A stretch of 64,000 nucleotides of DNA from assembly GCF_000235405.2 (NCBI RefSeq), contig NC_017095.1, positions 1,761,501 to 1,825,500 of the forward strand. Direction: 5' to 3'. The notes below the pieces were generated by a model. The model was not told the DNA's origin. It worked only from the letters and a program-made list of their open reading frames with translations, and did no database searches. Each line of letters begins with the position of its first letter. The first letter of the stretch is position 1. Origin of the DNA: Fervidobacterium pennivorans DSM 9078. GTDB taxonomy: Bacteria > Thermotogota > Thermotogae > Thermotogales > Fervidobacteriaceae. Shown piece by piece: positions 1 through 8,862 of the stretch. The position numbers were made by a program, and so were the translations under genes.

Positions 1-357
1 ACGCAAGAGAAATTCTCCACTCTTGAAAAATACAGCATAAATATTAACAAACTCAAAGACAGAAAGGCGGATTTCATACTGTTAAAGCCCAGAGGAGATG
101 GCTCATATGGAGTCGTAAACATCGAGGTTAATTTTTACAACGTTTCAGGTTCGAAACCGCAGGAGATTATAGACTCATACATTGAAAGACAAAAGGAACT
201 GAAAGAATACGGCTATGAGTTCTTACTCATAACAGATGGTCCTGCTTGGAAAGAGCAAAAAAGCCAGCTGACCAAAGCTTTGGAGAACTTAGACTTTGTT
301 TTGAATACTTATTTAGTTCGTCTTGGGATTTTGGAGGAAGTTATATGCATGATTTAA
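1..357 (+). CDS. DpnII-like type II restriction endonuclease, C-terminal part
   Basis: This is an open frame running in from before the window and ending at TAA 355-357; 118 C-terminal residues are visible. The pattern RKADF, then NIEVNFYN about 25 residues later, then LLITDGPAW matches the C-terminal half of DpnII/MboI-type restriction enzymes, where the Asp and the Glu of a PD-(D/E)XK-like centre hold the metal. It overlaps by 13 nt the methyltransferase that follows, which is usual for a type II restriction-modification pair. The specificity cannot be read from this fragment; DpnII relatives often cut GATC, but that is only family knowledge. The N-terminus lies outside the window. Confidence 0.7.
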   Translation, partial: TQEKFSTLEKYSININKLKDRKADFILLKPRGDGSYGVVNIEVNFYNVSGSKPQEIIDSYIERQKELKEYGYEFLLITDGPAWKEQKSQLTKALENLDFVLNTYLVRLGILEEVICMI

Positions 358-1181
358 ACGTAGAGTTCGATTTCAAACCGGAAATAACAACCGTATGGTC
401 TTTTCCTGAACGTGGAAAATGGAGCACACATAAAGGTACATACAGAGGTAACTTTGCACCTCAAGTTGCTAGAAATCTTCTACTAAGATATACAAAAGAA
501 GGAGATGTTATTTTGGACCCTATGATGGGTAGCGGCACAACATTAATTGAAGCAAAATTGCTGAAGAGGAGAGCAATAGGTATAGACATAAATCCCACCA
601 GTGTAGAACTTACAAAACGTAATCTTTCATTCAACTGTCCCAATTCTTATGAACCTGAAGTTTTTATCGGTGATGCTCGGGATTTAAGTTTTATCGAAGA
701 TGAAACCGTTGATTTTGTTTTGTTACATCCGCCATATTTGAATATTATCAAGTACTCAGAAGGAAATATCAATGGTGATCTATCCAATATATCCGATGTT
801 AAAAGATTCTGTACAGAGTTAGAAAAAGTTATTATTGAGCTTTTCAGAGTGTTAAAGCCTGGGAAGTTTTGTTCTGTTCTCATCGGTGATACAAGAAAAA
901 ATGGGCATTATGTACCACTTTCTTACTACGTTTTAACTTTATTTTTAAAAAACGGTTTTGTCTTGAAGGAAGAAATAATAAAGATACAACATAACTGTAC
1001 CTCTACTCCTTATTGGCGAAAGAAAGTTTCCGAAAATAACTTTTATTTGATAATGCACGAACATTTGTTTGTTTTCAAAAAACCTGAGCTCGGTGAAAAC
1101 GTTTCGAAGATCAAATATAGTGCAGGGGGTTTTGTTGATCTTCTTTTGAAATACCGGTACACAAAGAATAATAACGGATAA
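345..1181 (+). CDS. Site-specific DNA methyltransferase (HPPY type)
   Basis: A 278-residue S-adenosylmethionine-dependent DNA methyltransferase. The SAM-binding motif DPMMGSGTT lies at about residues 58-66 and the catalytic motif HPPY at 128-131, so the order is SAM site first. HPPY in place of (D/S)PPY is known in a subset of N4/N6 amino-methyltransferases. I chose ATG 345 because GGAGG at 333-337 sits 7 nt upstream. A longer in-frame reading from 246 exists, but its first 33 codons overlap the endonuclease and lack a ribosome site. It is probably the protective partner of the endonuclease it overlaps. Methylated base and site are unknown. Confidence 0.85.
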   Translation: MHDLNVEFDFKPEITTVWSFPERGKWSTHKGTYRGNFAPQVARNLLLRYTKEGDVILDPMMGSGTTLIEAKLLKRRAIGIDINPTSVELTKRNLSFNCPNSYEPEVFIGDARDLSFIEDETVDFVLLHPPYLNIIKYSEGNINGDLSNISDVKRFCTELEKVIIELFRVLKPGKFCSVLIGDTRKNGHYVPLSYYVLTLFLKNGFVLKEEIIKIQHNCTSTPYWRKKVSENNFYLIMHEHLFVFKKPELGENVSKIKYSAGGFVDLLLKYRYTKNNNG

Positions 1182-1257
1182 CCTACAGTAGGTGGCTTTC
1201 GAGGGATAATACTTCAAAAGTTTAACCGTTTCTCCTAGCTCAAAGGAGCTGATTTGT

Positions 1258-4200
1258 ATGGATAACTCTGATGAGGAATTAAAAAAAGCTATCCACACCG
1301 TCCAAATAATAGCATACGAAAAGGGTGGAGAAAAATCATTTGGTATTTTCAGCAAGCCTACGTTAGATTATTTTAAAATCGCAAGGGATTTACTAAAAAC
1401 TTACGGTGACTTAAAAGTTGTTGGACAAGAGTCAAGTCAGTTTGATGCCAGAATAATCATACAAGCTGAAGAAAAAAATAACAGAATCGATGGGACAGTG
1501 ACATTCGAAAAAGAAGAGAACAGCTGGAGTTCAAAATTCACAATAGACCTTTCAGCTAAGTCAAAAGGGCAACTACCTACGTTTGAGTTTGAGACAATTG
1601 TTCTGGAAATATTATCCTACATAAAAGGAAGCGATATACTTTTTGCAGTTTTAAAAGAAAAGGATCTCAACAGAAAGAAAGCAGCGATAAAAGCCATCGG
1701 AAATTTGAGTGCCCCAAAATTTATCCCTGCCTTGGTTGAAATCCTCCAAAACTCTCCCTCGGATTTGAAAAAGCTAATCATAGAAACGCTCGGAAAAATG
1801 AAGGACCCAAAGGTGGTCCCTCCGATAGCTCTATCTTTGAGAGATGGTGACCCTGTTGTGCGTGCATCTGCCAAAGTTGCGCTTTTTAACGCACTTCGTT
1901 CAGGGCTTCCTATTGATGAAACTGTGCTGTTTTTGTTAGAAGATAAGGATGCGGGAATTCGGTCTGCGATTGTTGATATTCTTGCAAATGTAAGCAACGA
2001 AACTGTTTTTGAAGCTTTGCTCAAAGCGTTAAACGATGAAAATCCTAATATTCGACTGCGCTCTGTTCAAGCGTTGGAGAAAATAAAAGACCAACGAGCT
2101 ATCGGACCTCTTTCAAAACTGTTGCTGGACAAAGATGTTGGAATTAGACTTGCTGTGGTTCAGGCGATAGGAAGTATTGGGCATGAAAAAGCAGTTGAAT
2201 ACCTTTCGATAGCTCTGAAAGACAGTGAGTGGAAAGTGAGAAAAGCACTTGCCACAGCTCTTGCAAACACAAATAATCCCTCTGCCACACCATACCTTGT
2301 CGAGTTGCTCAAGGACGAAGCATCAGAAGTGAGAAAAGCTGCGGTTGAGGCTTTGCAGATTGTTGGTGATGAAACTTCTATTCCTGCACTTATTGAAGTG
2401 CTCAGAGATGGAGATTCGTGGGTGAGAATGACAGCTGCAGAGACGCTTGGACGGTTGGGAAGTTTGGAATCTGTTGAAAAACTTATTGAATTACTTCAGG
2501 ACCAATCTGCAAACGTCAGGAAGACAGCGCTAGAAGCTCTCGGAAAAATAGGTGATTACCGAACTGTAGAACCTGTTTTACAAAGGCTCAAAGATGATGT
2601 TGCAAGCGTTCGAGAAGCTGCCGCAGAGGCTCTCGGGAAACTGCGCGATAGCCGGGCTTTAGAACCGCTCATTGAAATTTTAGAAAATCTAACAGAAGAG
2701 AACTCAGTTAAAGAAGCAGCGATAAGAGCTCTTGGGAATATAAGGGATTTTGAGTCAGTTGATGCGATTGTAAGTATGATGAACGATGAAAACCCAAACA
2801 TCCGCAAAGCAGCTGTTGAAGCTCTTGGAAAAATTGGTGATATTAGGACTTTGAATTTGTTGATTAATACAGCTATTGATTATGAAGAAGAACATTCGGT
2901 AAGAAAAGCTGCAGTACTTGCATTGGGTCAATTGGGTGATGAACGTTCAGTTGAAACTCTTATCAAACTTTTAGATGACAGCGATCCAGAACTAAGGAAA
3001 TCGGCGGCTTTTGCACTCGGAGAGATTGGAAGTTCCCAGGCTGTTGATTCCCTTGTTAAAAAATTCGAAGACGAAAACATTGCTGTGAAATTAGCAGCTA
3101 TCGAAGCAACGGGAAAAATAAAAGACAAAAAATGTATAGATAATCTTGTCGCTACACTGAAAAGTAATCAGCCAGAAGTGAGAAAAGCTGCAATCCAAGC
3201 ACTTGGGCAGATAGGTGATGAGGTTGCAATCACGTTCATTATCGAGGCATTGAATGACCCATTCGTTGACGTTAGGAAAACTGCAGCCGAGGCTCTAGGA
3301 TTAATGAGAAGTAAAAAAGCTGTAGGTTCACTCTTGGAAGCGCTGAAAGACAAAGATAAAGGTGTGAGGATGGCCGTTGTCGATGCTCTAAGCAAAATTG
3401 GAGACTCAAGAGTCCTTCAAGAATTACTAGTCTTAACAATTGAAGGCAAAGATGACGGCGCAGGATACAAAAAAGGTGAAGCCCGGCAGGAAGGAGTGAC
3501 AAGCGTTGAAGGACTCATGAGTGCTTTCTCGTCAGTCTTTGGACCGGAAGCAACAAAAATGCAGGCAGAGCCTTCCAAGAATGAAGGAGCGTTTAAGGAA
3601 GAAGACGCAGAAATCTTAATACGAATGGCTAGTGATAATAGATTAGATGAAGACTTACGTCAGCGAGCTATTTTTGTGCTTGGTGAGATGAAAACACCTA
3701 AAGCAATAGAAACATTAACGGAGCTACTGAAAGAAAAAAATCAATCTCTAAGAGAGTTAGCAGCCCAAGCCTTAGGAAAGATAAAAGCGCAAACTGCTTT
3801 AAAGCACCTGGGGGCTATGTTAAATGATAAAGCACCTGAAGTAAAAAAAGCAGCAATTTGGGCAATAGGAGAAATCGGAGGTATGAACGCAATAGAACAC
3901 TTAAGGCGTGCTTTGAAAGATAGCGATTTTGTTGTACGTGAAGCTGCCGTTAAAGCACTTGGGGTTGTTGGAAAAGCGAACATTCATGAAGCTTACGAAC
4001 TACTTGCCGAAGCCCTGAAAGATGAAGATTACCGCGTAAGAAATAGTGCAAAGATAGAGCTTCAGCTTGCTACAAAATCAGGGCTTCCTGTAACCAATGT
4101 GTTGATTCAACTTTTAAAAGACAAAAACCTTTTCGTAAGGCTTGCGGCTACGGAAATTCTTAGTTTTTCACAAGATTCTCAGGTAGTTGATGCTCTTATC

Positions 4201-5943
4201 GAAGCTCTAAAAAGTGAGGATGTTGCAGTTCGTAAGACGGCGGTAGAATCACTTGGCAGAATTGCACATCCAAAAGCGGTTGAGAAATTGGCAAAGCTGG
4301 TAAAGGATAAAGACCTAAGCGTGCGTTTGGCGTTAGTTAAAACTTTAGAAAATATCCATGACGAAAGCACAATTGACCCTCTCATACAAATACTCGATGA
4401 CCAAAGTGACGAAATCAAATTGTTGGCACTACAAGCTCTTGGAAAATACCAAAACGAACAATTAATAAGTGCTGTCGGGGATTTATTGAAAGAGGAAAAT
4501 AAAGAAATACGCTTAGCAGTTGTACAAGTACTTGATACTATAGGAAAGAGAGAAGCTTTGCGATTTTTGCTTACAGCCATAAACGACGAAGATTGGAGAG
4601 TCCGAAAAGCCGGTATTGAGGCTGTAAAAAATATATCAGAAAAAGAGAAAATAGAAGACTCAGGAATAGTAACTGAAATCATTAAGCTACTCAAAGATCA
4701 GAACTCGGCAGTTAGAAAAGCTGCTGCTGAAGCACTTTACACAATAGGCAAGTCTCAAACCCCCGGACTTTTGGAAGCATTACTCGAAACTTTGAATGAT
4801 GAAGATTCGTGGGTGAGGTTGGCGAGTGTTCAAGCACTTGGAAAATTTGGCGGATGGTCAATCGTTGACCAGTTAATAAAAGTGTTGAGAGATCCTGCTC
4901 CCTACGTAAGAAGAGCTGCTGCCGAAGTGCTAGGAAAGATAGGTGATTCAAGCACAGCAAATGCATTGATAGAAGTTCTAAAAGATAAGGATTGGAAAGT
5001 TCGTAAAACAGTTGTAGAAGCACTTGGAATGGTAGGTGACGAGACCGTAGTCGATGCCCTTGTGGATATGCTCAATGATGAAAGCTCGGAAGTTAAAATA
5101 GCAGTATTGGAAGTGCTTGGAAAACTAGCTGATGCTAGTGTTCTTGATATATTGGAAGTAGCAATTAATGACAAAGATGTTGAGGTAAGAAAAAAAGCAG
5201 TTGAGGTAATTTGGAAAATAGACACTCCAAGGTCGGTTGAGCTAATAATAAGGGCTTTAAAAGATGAAGACTTGGAAGTTAGATTCAAAGCTCAAGAAGG
5301 ACTGCTCCGTGTTTGTGATTTCAGTGTGCTTGAAAAAATAGAAAAACTTCTCAAAGATGAGGATCCAAACGTAAGGTGGTTGGCGGTGCAAGCGCTAAAG
5401 AAAATTGGTGGGGGATCTGTGCTCAAACCATTGATGGAAGCAGTAAACGACAATGTTTTCAGCGTCAGGTGGTTCGCAATTGAAGCACTTGGAGAAATTG
5501 GAAACCAAAAAGCAATACCGGTTCTGTCAAAATTCTTGGCGGACAGAGACTACACAATACGCCGGTCAGCGGCAGAAGCAATAGGAAGAATTGGTGGTCA
5601 AGAGGCATACAATGTCTTAAGTGAATCATTAAGCGACAAAAATCCAGAAATAAGGGAAGCAGCTGTTTGGGGAATATCAAAGTTGACAACGCACGAGCCA
5701 GAAAAAGCCATAGAACTTCTCATCAGAATGATTGACGACACAAGCCCGAATGTTAAAAGAGCAGCTGCACAAGTTCTTGCAGGTTTTAGAAACAGAAAAG
5801 CTTTGGAGGTTGTTATTGAAAAACTTAGAACTGAAGACCAAAATACAAAAAAGATAATATCCGAAGTGCTTGAAGAAACCACAGGAAAGAAATTCGGCCT
5901 GGAATATGAAATATGGAAAAAGTGGTTAGAGGAAAACCTATGA
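1258..5943 (+). CDS. Giant HEAT-repeat (PBS-lyase-type) protein
   Basis: This 1561-residue protein is made almost wholly of 31-residue HEAT-like repeats with the recurring pattern VRKAAVEALGKIGD; I estimate more than 40 units between about residue 120 and the end. The first ~115 residues are a non-repeat domain. A charged, glycine-containing insert at about 715-785 splits the solenoid in two. It ends with TGKKFG...WKKWLEENL, a cap seen in many HEAT proteins. There is no signal peptide or membrane segment, so it is presumably a cytosolic scaffold. ATG follows AAAGGAG. The partner is unknown. Its place between a restriction-modification pair and a CRISPR array is suggestive only. The length is unusual for a bacterial HEAT protein. 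Confidence 0.9.
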   Translation: MDNSDEELKKAIHTVQIIAYEKGGEKSFGIFSKPTLDYFKIARDLLKTYGDLKVVGQESSQFDARIIIQAEEKNNRIDGTVTFEKEENSWSSKFTIDLSAKSKGQLPTFEFETIVLEILSYIKGSDILFAVLKEKDLNRKKAAIKAIGNLSAPKFIPALVEILQNSPSDLKKLIIETLGKMKDPKVVPPIALSLRDGDPVVRASAKVALFNALRSGLPIDETVLFLLEDKDAGIRSAIVDILANVSNETVFEALLKALNDENPNIRLRSVQALEKIKDQRAIGPLSKLLLDKDVGIRLAVVQAIGSIGHEKAVEYLSIALKDSEWKVRKALATALANTNNPSATPYLVELLKDEASEVRKAAVEALQIVGDETSIPALIEVLRDGDSWVRMTAAETLGRLGSLESVEKLIELLQDQSANVRKTALEALGKIGDYRTVEPVLQRLKDDVASVREAAAEALGKLRDSRALEPLIEILENLTEENSVKEAAIRALGNIRDFESVDAIVSMMNDENPNIRKAAVEALGKIGDIRTLNLLINTAIDYEEEHSVRKAAVLALGQLGDERSVETLIKLLDDSDPELRKSAAFALGEIGSSQAVDSLVKKFEDENIAVKLAAIEATGKIKDKKCIDNLVATLKSNQPEVRKAAIQALGQIGDEVAITFIIEALNDPFVDVRKTAAEALGLMRSKKAVGSLLEALKDKDKGVRMAVVDALSKIGDSRVLQELLVLTIEGKDDGAGYKKGEARQEGVTSVEGLMSAFSSVFGPEATKMQAEPSKNEGAFKEEDAEILIRMASDNRLDEDLRQRAIFVLGEMKTPKAIETLTELLKEKNQSLRELAAQALGKIKAQTALKHLGAMLNDKAPEVKKAAIWAIGEIGGMNAIEHLRRALKDSDFVVREAAVKALGVVGKANIHEAYELLAEALKDEDYRVRNSAKIELQLATKSGLPVTNVLIQLLKDKNLFVRLAATEILSFSQDSQVVDALIEALKSEDVAVRKTAVESLGRIAHPKAVEKLAKLVKDKDLSVRLALVKTLENIHDESTIDPLIQILDDQSDEIKLLALQALGKYQNEQLISAVGDLLKEENKEIRLAVVQVLDTIGKREALRFLLTAINDEDWRVRKAGIEAVKNISEKEKIEDSGIVTEIIKLLKDQNSAVRKAAAEALYTIGKSQTPGLLEALLETLNDEDSWVRLASVQALGKFGGWSIVDQLIKVLRDPAPYVRRAAAEVLGKIGDSSTANALIEVLKDKDWKVRKTVVEALGMVGDETVVDALVDMLNDESSEVKIAVLEVLGKLADASVLDILEVAINDKDVEVRKKAVEVIWKIDTPRSVELIIRALKDEDLEVRFKAQEGLLRVCDFSVLEKIEKLLKDEDPNVRWLAVQALKKIGGGSVLKPLMEAVNDNVFSVRWFAIEALGEIGNQKAIPVLSKFLADRDYTIRRSAAEAIGRIGGQEAYNVLSESLSDKNPEIREAAVWGISKLTTHEPEKAIELLIRMIDDTSPNVKRAAAQVLAGFRNRKALEVVIEKLRTEDQNTKKIISEVLEETTGKKFGLEYEIWKKWLEENL

Positions 5944-6416
5944 AACCAAAGTCGTTTTAAATAAATTGTGAGCTGTTGAAACCTAAGATTACTTATACCA
6001 ATAGTAATATTTAGTTTTATTTTATGTAACACAAAACAGTCAATCTCAAGTGTAATATCTTGTATCAAAAATATTGATTGCAAATTCTATTTGATGCGAC
6101 AAATTCGGAACTTGCTTAATTATAAAGAAATATAACAACAATATAAATGCATAATAAAATAAACACAAAAAACCACAAATCTGGCATATTATCGTCATAA
6201 ACTATTAAATCCATTCCTGTAGGCTCTTGAAATCAAGGTTTTTCAAAACCACTATGTAACGCTTATGTAAACTCGCAAAATTCACCCAATTTTTGCCCCC
6301 TTATCCAAAATAAATTTTTTCCAAAAAGCTCATGTATAAATCACTTTTGATTTTTACAAATGTAACTGTCAAATTTAACAAAAATAATGGTATAATATCT
6401 ATGAGGGTTTTACGGG
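5944..6416 (+). promoter_or_regulatory. Non-coding stretch with CRISPR array 1 leader
   Basis: These 473 bases hold no convincing gene. The part from about 6200 is very AT-rich, with A and T runs, and directly precedes the first repeat, as a CRISPR leader does. A TATAAT box at 6391-6396 is 20 bp upstream of the first repeat and is the likely -10 element for array transcription on the plus strand; no good -35 box stands out. I saw no clear terminator for the HEAT gene. Leader identity is inferred from position and from the perfect repeats at this end. Confidence 0.55.
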
Positions 6417-7216
6417 GCTTTAGAAGTGACTATGAGGGATGGAAACTTATTGAATATTCCGGCATATACACTGTGCCAATAGCAAAAGCTTTAGAAGTGA
6501 CTATGAGGGATGGAAACGTCTTAACCTCAACGACGGCATCCTCTTCAGGAATGTAGGCTTTAGAAGTGACTATGAGGGATGGAAACGGCATTCCTCTACG
6601 AGTAGTACCTATCTCATAATGCTTTAGAAGTGACTATGAGGGATGGAAACCAGTCCTTTGAGTTTGATTCCTTCTACCTCTAAAATCGCTTTAGAAGTGA
6701 CTATGAGGGATGGAAACCAAGCCTCCCTTTTCTTTCTTGCCCGTTGACCCTTACCACGGCTTTAGAAGTGACTATGAGGGATGGAAACAGAAAATTTCAT
6801 TTCGATACACCTCCTTTTTTCTTGAGCTTTAGAAGTGACTATGAGGGATGGAAACGCATAGGGTATCGATAGAGCATCAACAAATTCGGTAAATTGTTTA
6901 TGCTTTAGAAGTGACTATGAGGGATGGAAACTTTGTGGAATTTCGTGAATACTCAACATACTCCCATCTCCCTTGCTTTAGAAGTGACTATGAGGGATGG
7001 AAACTCTTTTGCAAGATTTCTGATTTCATATAGGCTCTTTTCCAGCTTTAGAAGTGACTATGAGGGATGGAAACTCTTTGAAATATTTTTTTGCTTTTGT
7101 TGGTATTAACATTTGCTTTAGAAGTGACTATGAGGGATGGAAACCTGAAAACCCTATAAACACCGTTTTTACCTTCTACAATATAAGCTTTAGAAGTGAC
7201 TATGAGGGATGGAAAC
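6417..7216 (+). CRISPR. CRISPR array 1: 12 identical repeats, 11 spacers
   Basis: Twelve 30-base repeats begin GCTTTAGAAG and end GGATGGAAAC, at 6417, 6488, 6557, 6621, 6688, 6759, 6826, 6902, 6975, 7045, 7115 and 7187. All copies look identical. Spacers are 34-46 bases and unrelated to one another by eye. The 3' end ATGGAAAC would be the 8-nt crRNA handle and resembles the Thermotoga maritima repeat end, a family associated with type I-B and III systems. The AT-rich leader is on the left, so the newest spacers should be there. No cas genes are present in the 64 kb. The array stops 30 bp before an IS1182-type element. Confidence 0.97.
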
Positions 7217-7245
7217 AAAAAAAGAAGACGCTTTAAGCGTCTTCT
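7217..7245 (-). terminator. Minus-strand rho-independent terminator
   Basis: A perfect stem (GAAGACGCTT paired across the centre) is followed on the minus strand by seven T residues (A-run 7217-7223). It faces the minus-strand sugar operon, whose last gene ends at 8863. The IS1182-type element now separates the two, so this is probably the operon's displaced terminator. Confidence 0.75.
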
Positions 7246-7291
7246 CAGACTGTTGACAAAGTATAACTTGTTCAAGTATAATCTCTTCAAA

Positions 7292-7326
7292 AGAGGATCC
7301 TTTCCAAACAGGATCCTCTTTTTTTT
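7292..7326 (+). terminator. Hairpin upstream of transposase
   Basis: AGAGGATCCT pairs with AGGATCCTCT across an 8-nt loop, followed by eight T. It lies inside the IS, 25 nt before the transposase start, and should stop transcription entering from the CRISPR array side. Confidence 0.8.
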
Positions 7327-7350
7327 ACACAAATAGTAGGAGGAATATAC

Positions 7351-8835
7351 ATGCTGACCATCAACAAAGATAAATCACGCAGAGAACAAATCGAATCCGT
7401 CTCCATCGAGCAACTCGTCCCTCATGACCACCTCGTCAGAAAAATCGAATCCGCCATCAATTTCGATTTCATCTACGACCTTGTCAAAGACAAGTACTGC
7501 CTCAATAATGGCAGACCTAGTATTGACCCCGTTGTGTTAATTAAAATTACCATTATCCAATATATGTTCGGCATAAAATCCATGCGTCAAACCATAAAGG
7601 AAATACAAACAAACGTCGCATACAGATGGTTTCTCGGATTCGGGTTTTCTGATACCATCCCTCATTTCAGCACGTTCAGTAAAAACTACGAACGTAGGTT
7701 CAAAGGAACCGATTTGTTTGAGCAAATCTTCAACAAAATACTGCAGCAAGCAATCGAGCATGGCTTGGTAAATATGGATGCCGTGTTCATGGATTCAACA
7801 CACATCAAAGCAAGTGCGAACAAGAAAAAGTACGAGAAGGTATTTGTAGAGGAGCAAACCAAGACATACAAACAAGCTTTAGAAGAAGAAATAAACAAAG
7901 ATAGGCAAAAACACGGATTGAAGCCTTTGGATTTCACACATGAGAAAGTAAAACTGAAGGAAATAAAAATAAGCACGACAGACCCAGATAGCGGGATGAT
8001 AAACAAAAATGAAAAAGAACACCAGTTCGGATATTCTGCACACATAGCATGCGATAAGAACGGGATAATACTAAGCTGTATAACAACACCAGCAAATGTC
8101 CACGACAGCATGGTGTTTGAGAACTTATTCAATAAAACAAAAAAGAACGCTGGCAAATCGAAAAGGGCAGCTTTGGATGCAGGATACAAGACTCCACCGA
8201 TATGTAAGCTATTGATGGACGAAGGTATAGTCCCGTGCATGCCATACACACGTGCACAACACAAAGAAGGGTATTTCAAAAAAAGACAATTCGTATACGA
8301 TGAATATTACGATTGCTACATATGTCCACAAGGGCAGATATTAGAATACTCAACAACAAACAGAAAAGGGTACAAAGAATACAAATCGGATCCGAAGGTA
8401 TGTGAGAAATGTGAAGATTTAGGTAGATGTACAAGCAGTAAGAATCACACGAAGATAATCACCCGACATGTATGGGAAGAATACATGGAAGAAGTAGAGT
8501 ATTTAAGGCACACGAAAGAATGTAAAGAGTTGTACAAAGAAAGAAGCAAGACGATAGAGAGGGTATTTGCGGACTTGAAGGAGAAGCACGGTATGAGGGT
8601 GACGATGCTGAGGGGGATAGAAAAGGTGCACATGCAAGTGTTATTGACTTGCACATGTTTTAACATGAAAAAATTAGCGAATTGGATATGGAAAAAGGGG
8701 AAGGGAGGTCCAGGGAAGGGCAAAAATTTGGAAGTTTTATTAGAATTTTTCTCAAAAGTTGTATTGGCGATAATAAAACCCCACCTTTCGTTTATCGAAA
8801 AGTGGGGGTTTGTCAACAATCTGATGCGGGCATAG
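7351..8835 (+). CDS. IS1182-family DDE transposase
   Basis: A 494-residue transposase. The N-terminal half (LVPHDHLVRKIE, GRPSIDPVVLIKI, then FGIKSMRQ) is the DUF772-type domain typical of IS1182/IS5-like enzymes. The RNase H-fold acidic residues are probably Asp ~148 (VFMDSTHIKAS), Asp ~276 (ALDAGYKTPP) and Glu ~403 (TIERVFADLKEKHG), with a Cys-rich insert before the Glu (CPQG, CEKCEDLGRC). ATG follows AGGAGGAATATAC. The frame is full length, so it may be active. The C-terminus reads through the right inverted repeat and its last codons lie outside the IS. Confidence 0.93.
   Translation: MLTINKDKSRREQIESVSIEQLVPHDHLVRKIESAINFDFIYDLVKDKYCLNNGRPSIDPVVLIKITIIQYMFGIKSMRQTIKEIQTNVAYRWFLGFGFSDTIPHFSTFSKNYERRFKGTDLFEQIFNKILQQAIEHGLVNMDAVFMDSTHIKASANKKKYEKVFVEEQTKTYKQALEEEINKDRQKHGLKPLDFTHEKVKLKEIKISTTDPDSGMINKNEKEHQFGYSAHIACDKNGIILSCITTPANVHDSMVFENLFNKTKKNAGKSKRAALDAGYKTPPICKLLMDEGIVPCMPYTRAQHKEGYFKKRQFVYDEYYDCYICPQGQILEYSTTNRKGYKEYKSDPKVCEKCEDLGRCTSSKNHTKIITRHVWEEYMEEVEYLRHTKECKELYKERSKTIERVFADLKEKHGMRVTMLRGIEKVHMQVLLTCTCFNMKKLANWIWKKGKGGPGKGKNLEVLLEFFSKVVLAIIKPHLSFIEKWGFVNNLMRA
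8776..8811 (+). terminator. Bidirectional hairpin at IS right end
   Basis: AAACCCCAC-CTTTCG pairs with CGAAAAG-TGGGGGTTT just inside the right inverted repeat, within the last transposase codons. T residues flank it on both strands, so it can block transcription in either direction. Confidence 0.65.
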
Positions 8836-8856
8836 AAATGCCCGCATTTGTTTTTT
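8824..8856 (+). terminator. Plus-strand terminator outside the IS
   Basis: ATGCGGGCA pairs with TGCCCGCAT and is followed by TTGTTTTTT. It is 2 bp beyond the IS right end and faces transcripts coming from the array 1 side. It overlaps the region just after the stop of the minus-strand GH4 gene. Confidence 0.8.
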
Positions 8857-8862
8857 GCAAAT

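Larger units (their letters stand above)
7247..8822 (+). mobile_element. IS1182-type insertion sequence, apparently intact
   Basis: Terminal inverted repeats AGACTGTTGACAAA (7247-7260) and its partner at 8809-8822 match at 13 of 14 positions. They enclose one intact transposase, giving an element of about 1.58 kb. No obvious target duplication is seen. The element sits between a minus-strand terminator (7217-7245) and a plus-strand terminator (8824-8856), which may originally have lain next to each other between the CRISPR array and the sugar operon. Internal hairpins at both ends shield the transposase gene from outside transcription. Confidence 0.88.

Noticed and set aside
1617-5689. Long antisense ORFs opposite the HEAT gene
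   Set aside because: The periodic HEAT codons leave the opposite strand open. There are no ribosome sites, and the Ser/Ala-rich products look like shadows.
1258-5943. HEAT gene as a DNA-level tandem repeat
   Set aside because: The units are similar only at protein level; the nucleotide copies are too diverged to count as a minisatellite.
6332-7332. Several ORFs of 60-94 codons across CRISPR array 1, and similar ones across array 2 (29560-31155)
   Set aside because: They are translations of the repeat (recurring RSDYEGWK or VTMRDGN) and have no start signals; they are not genes.
8824-8847. The hairpin after the GH4 stop as terminator of the sugar operon
   Set aside because: Its T run is on the plus strand only, so it does not fit a minus-strand terminator.
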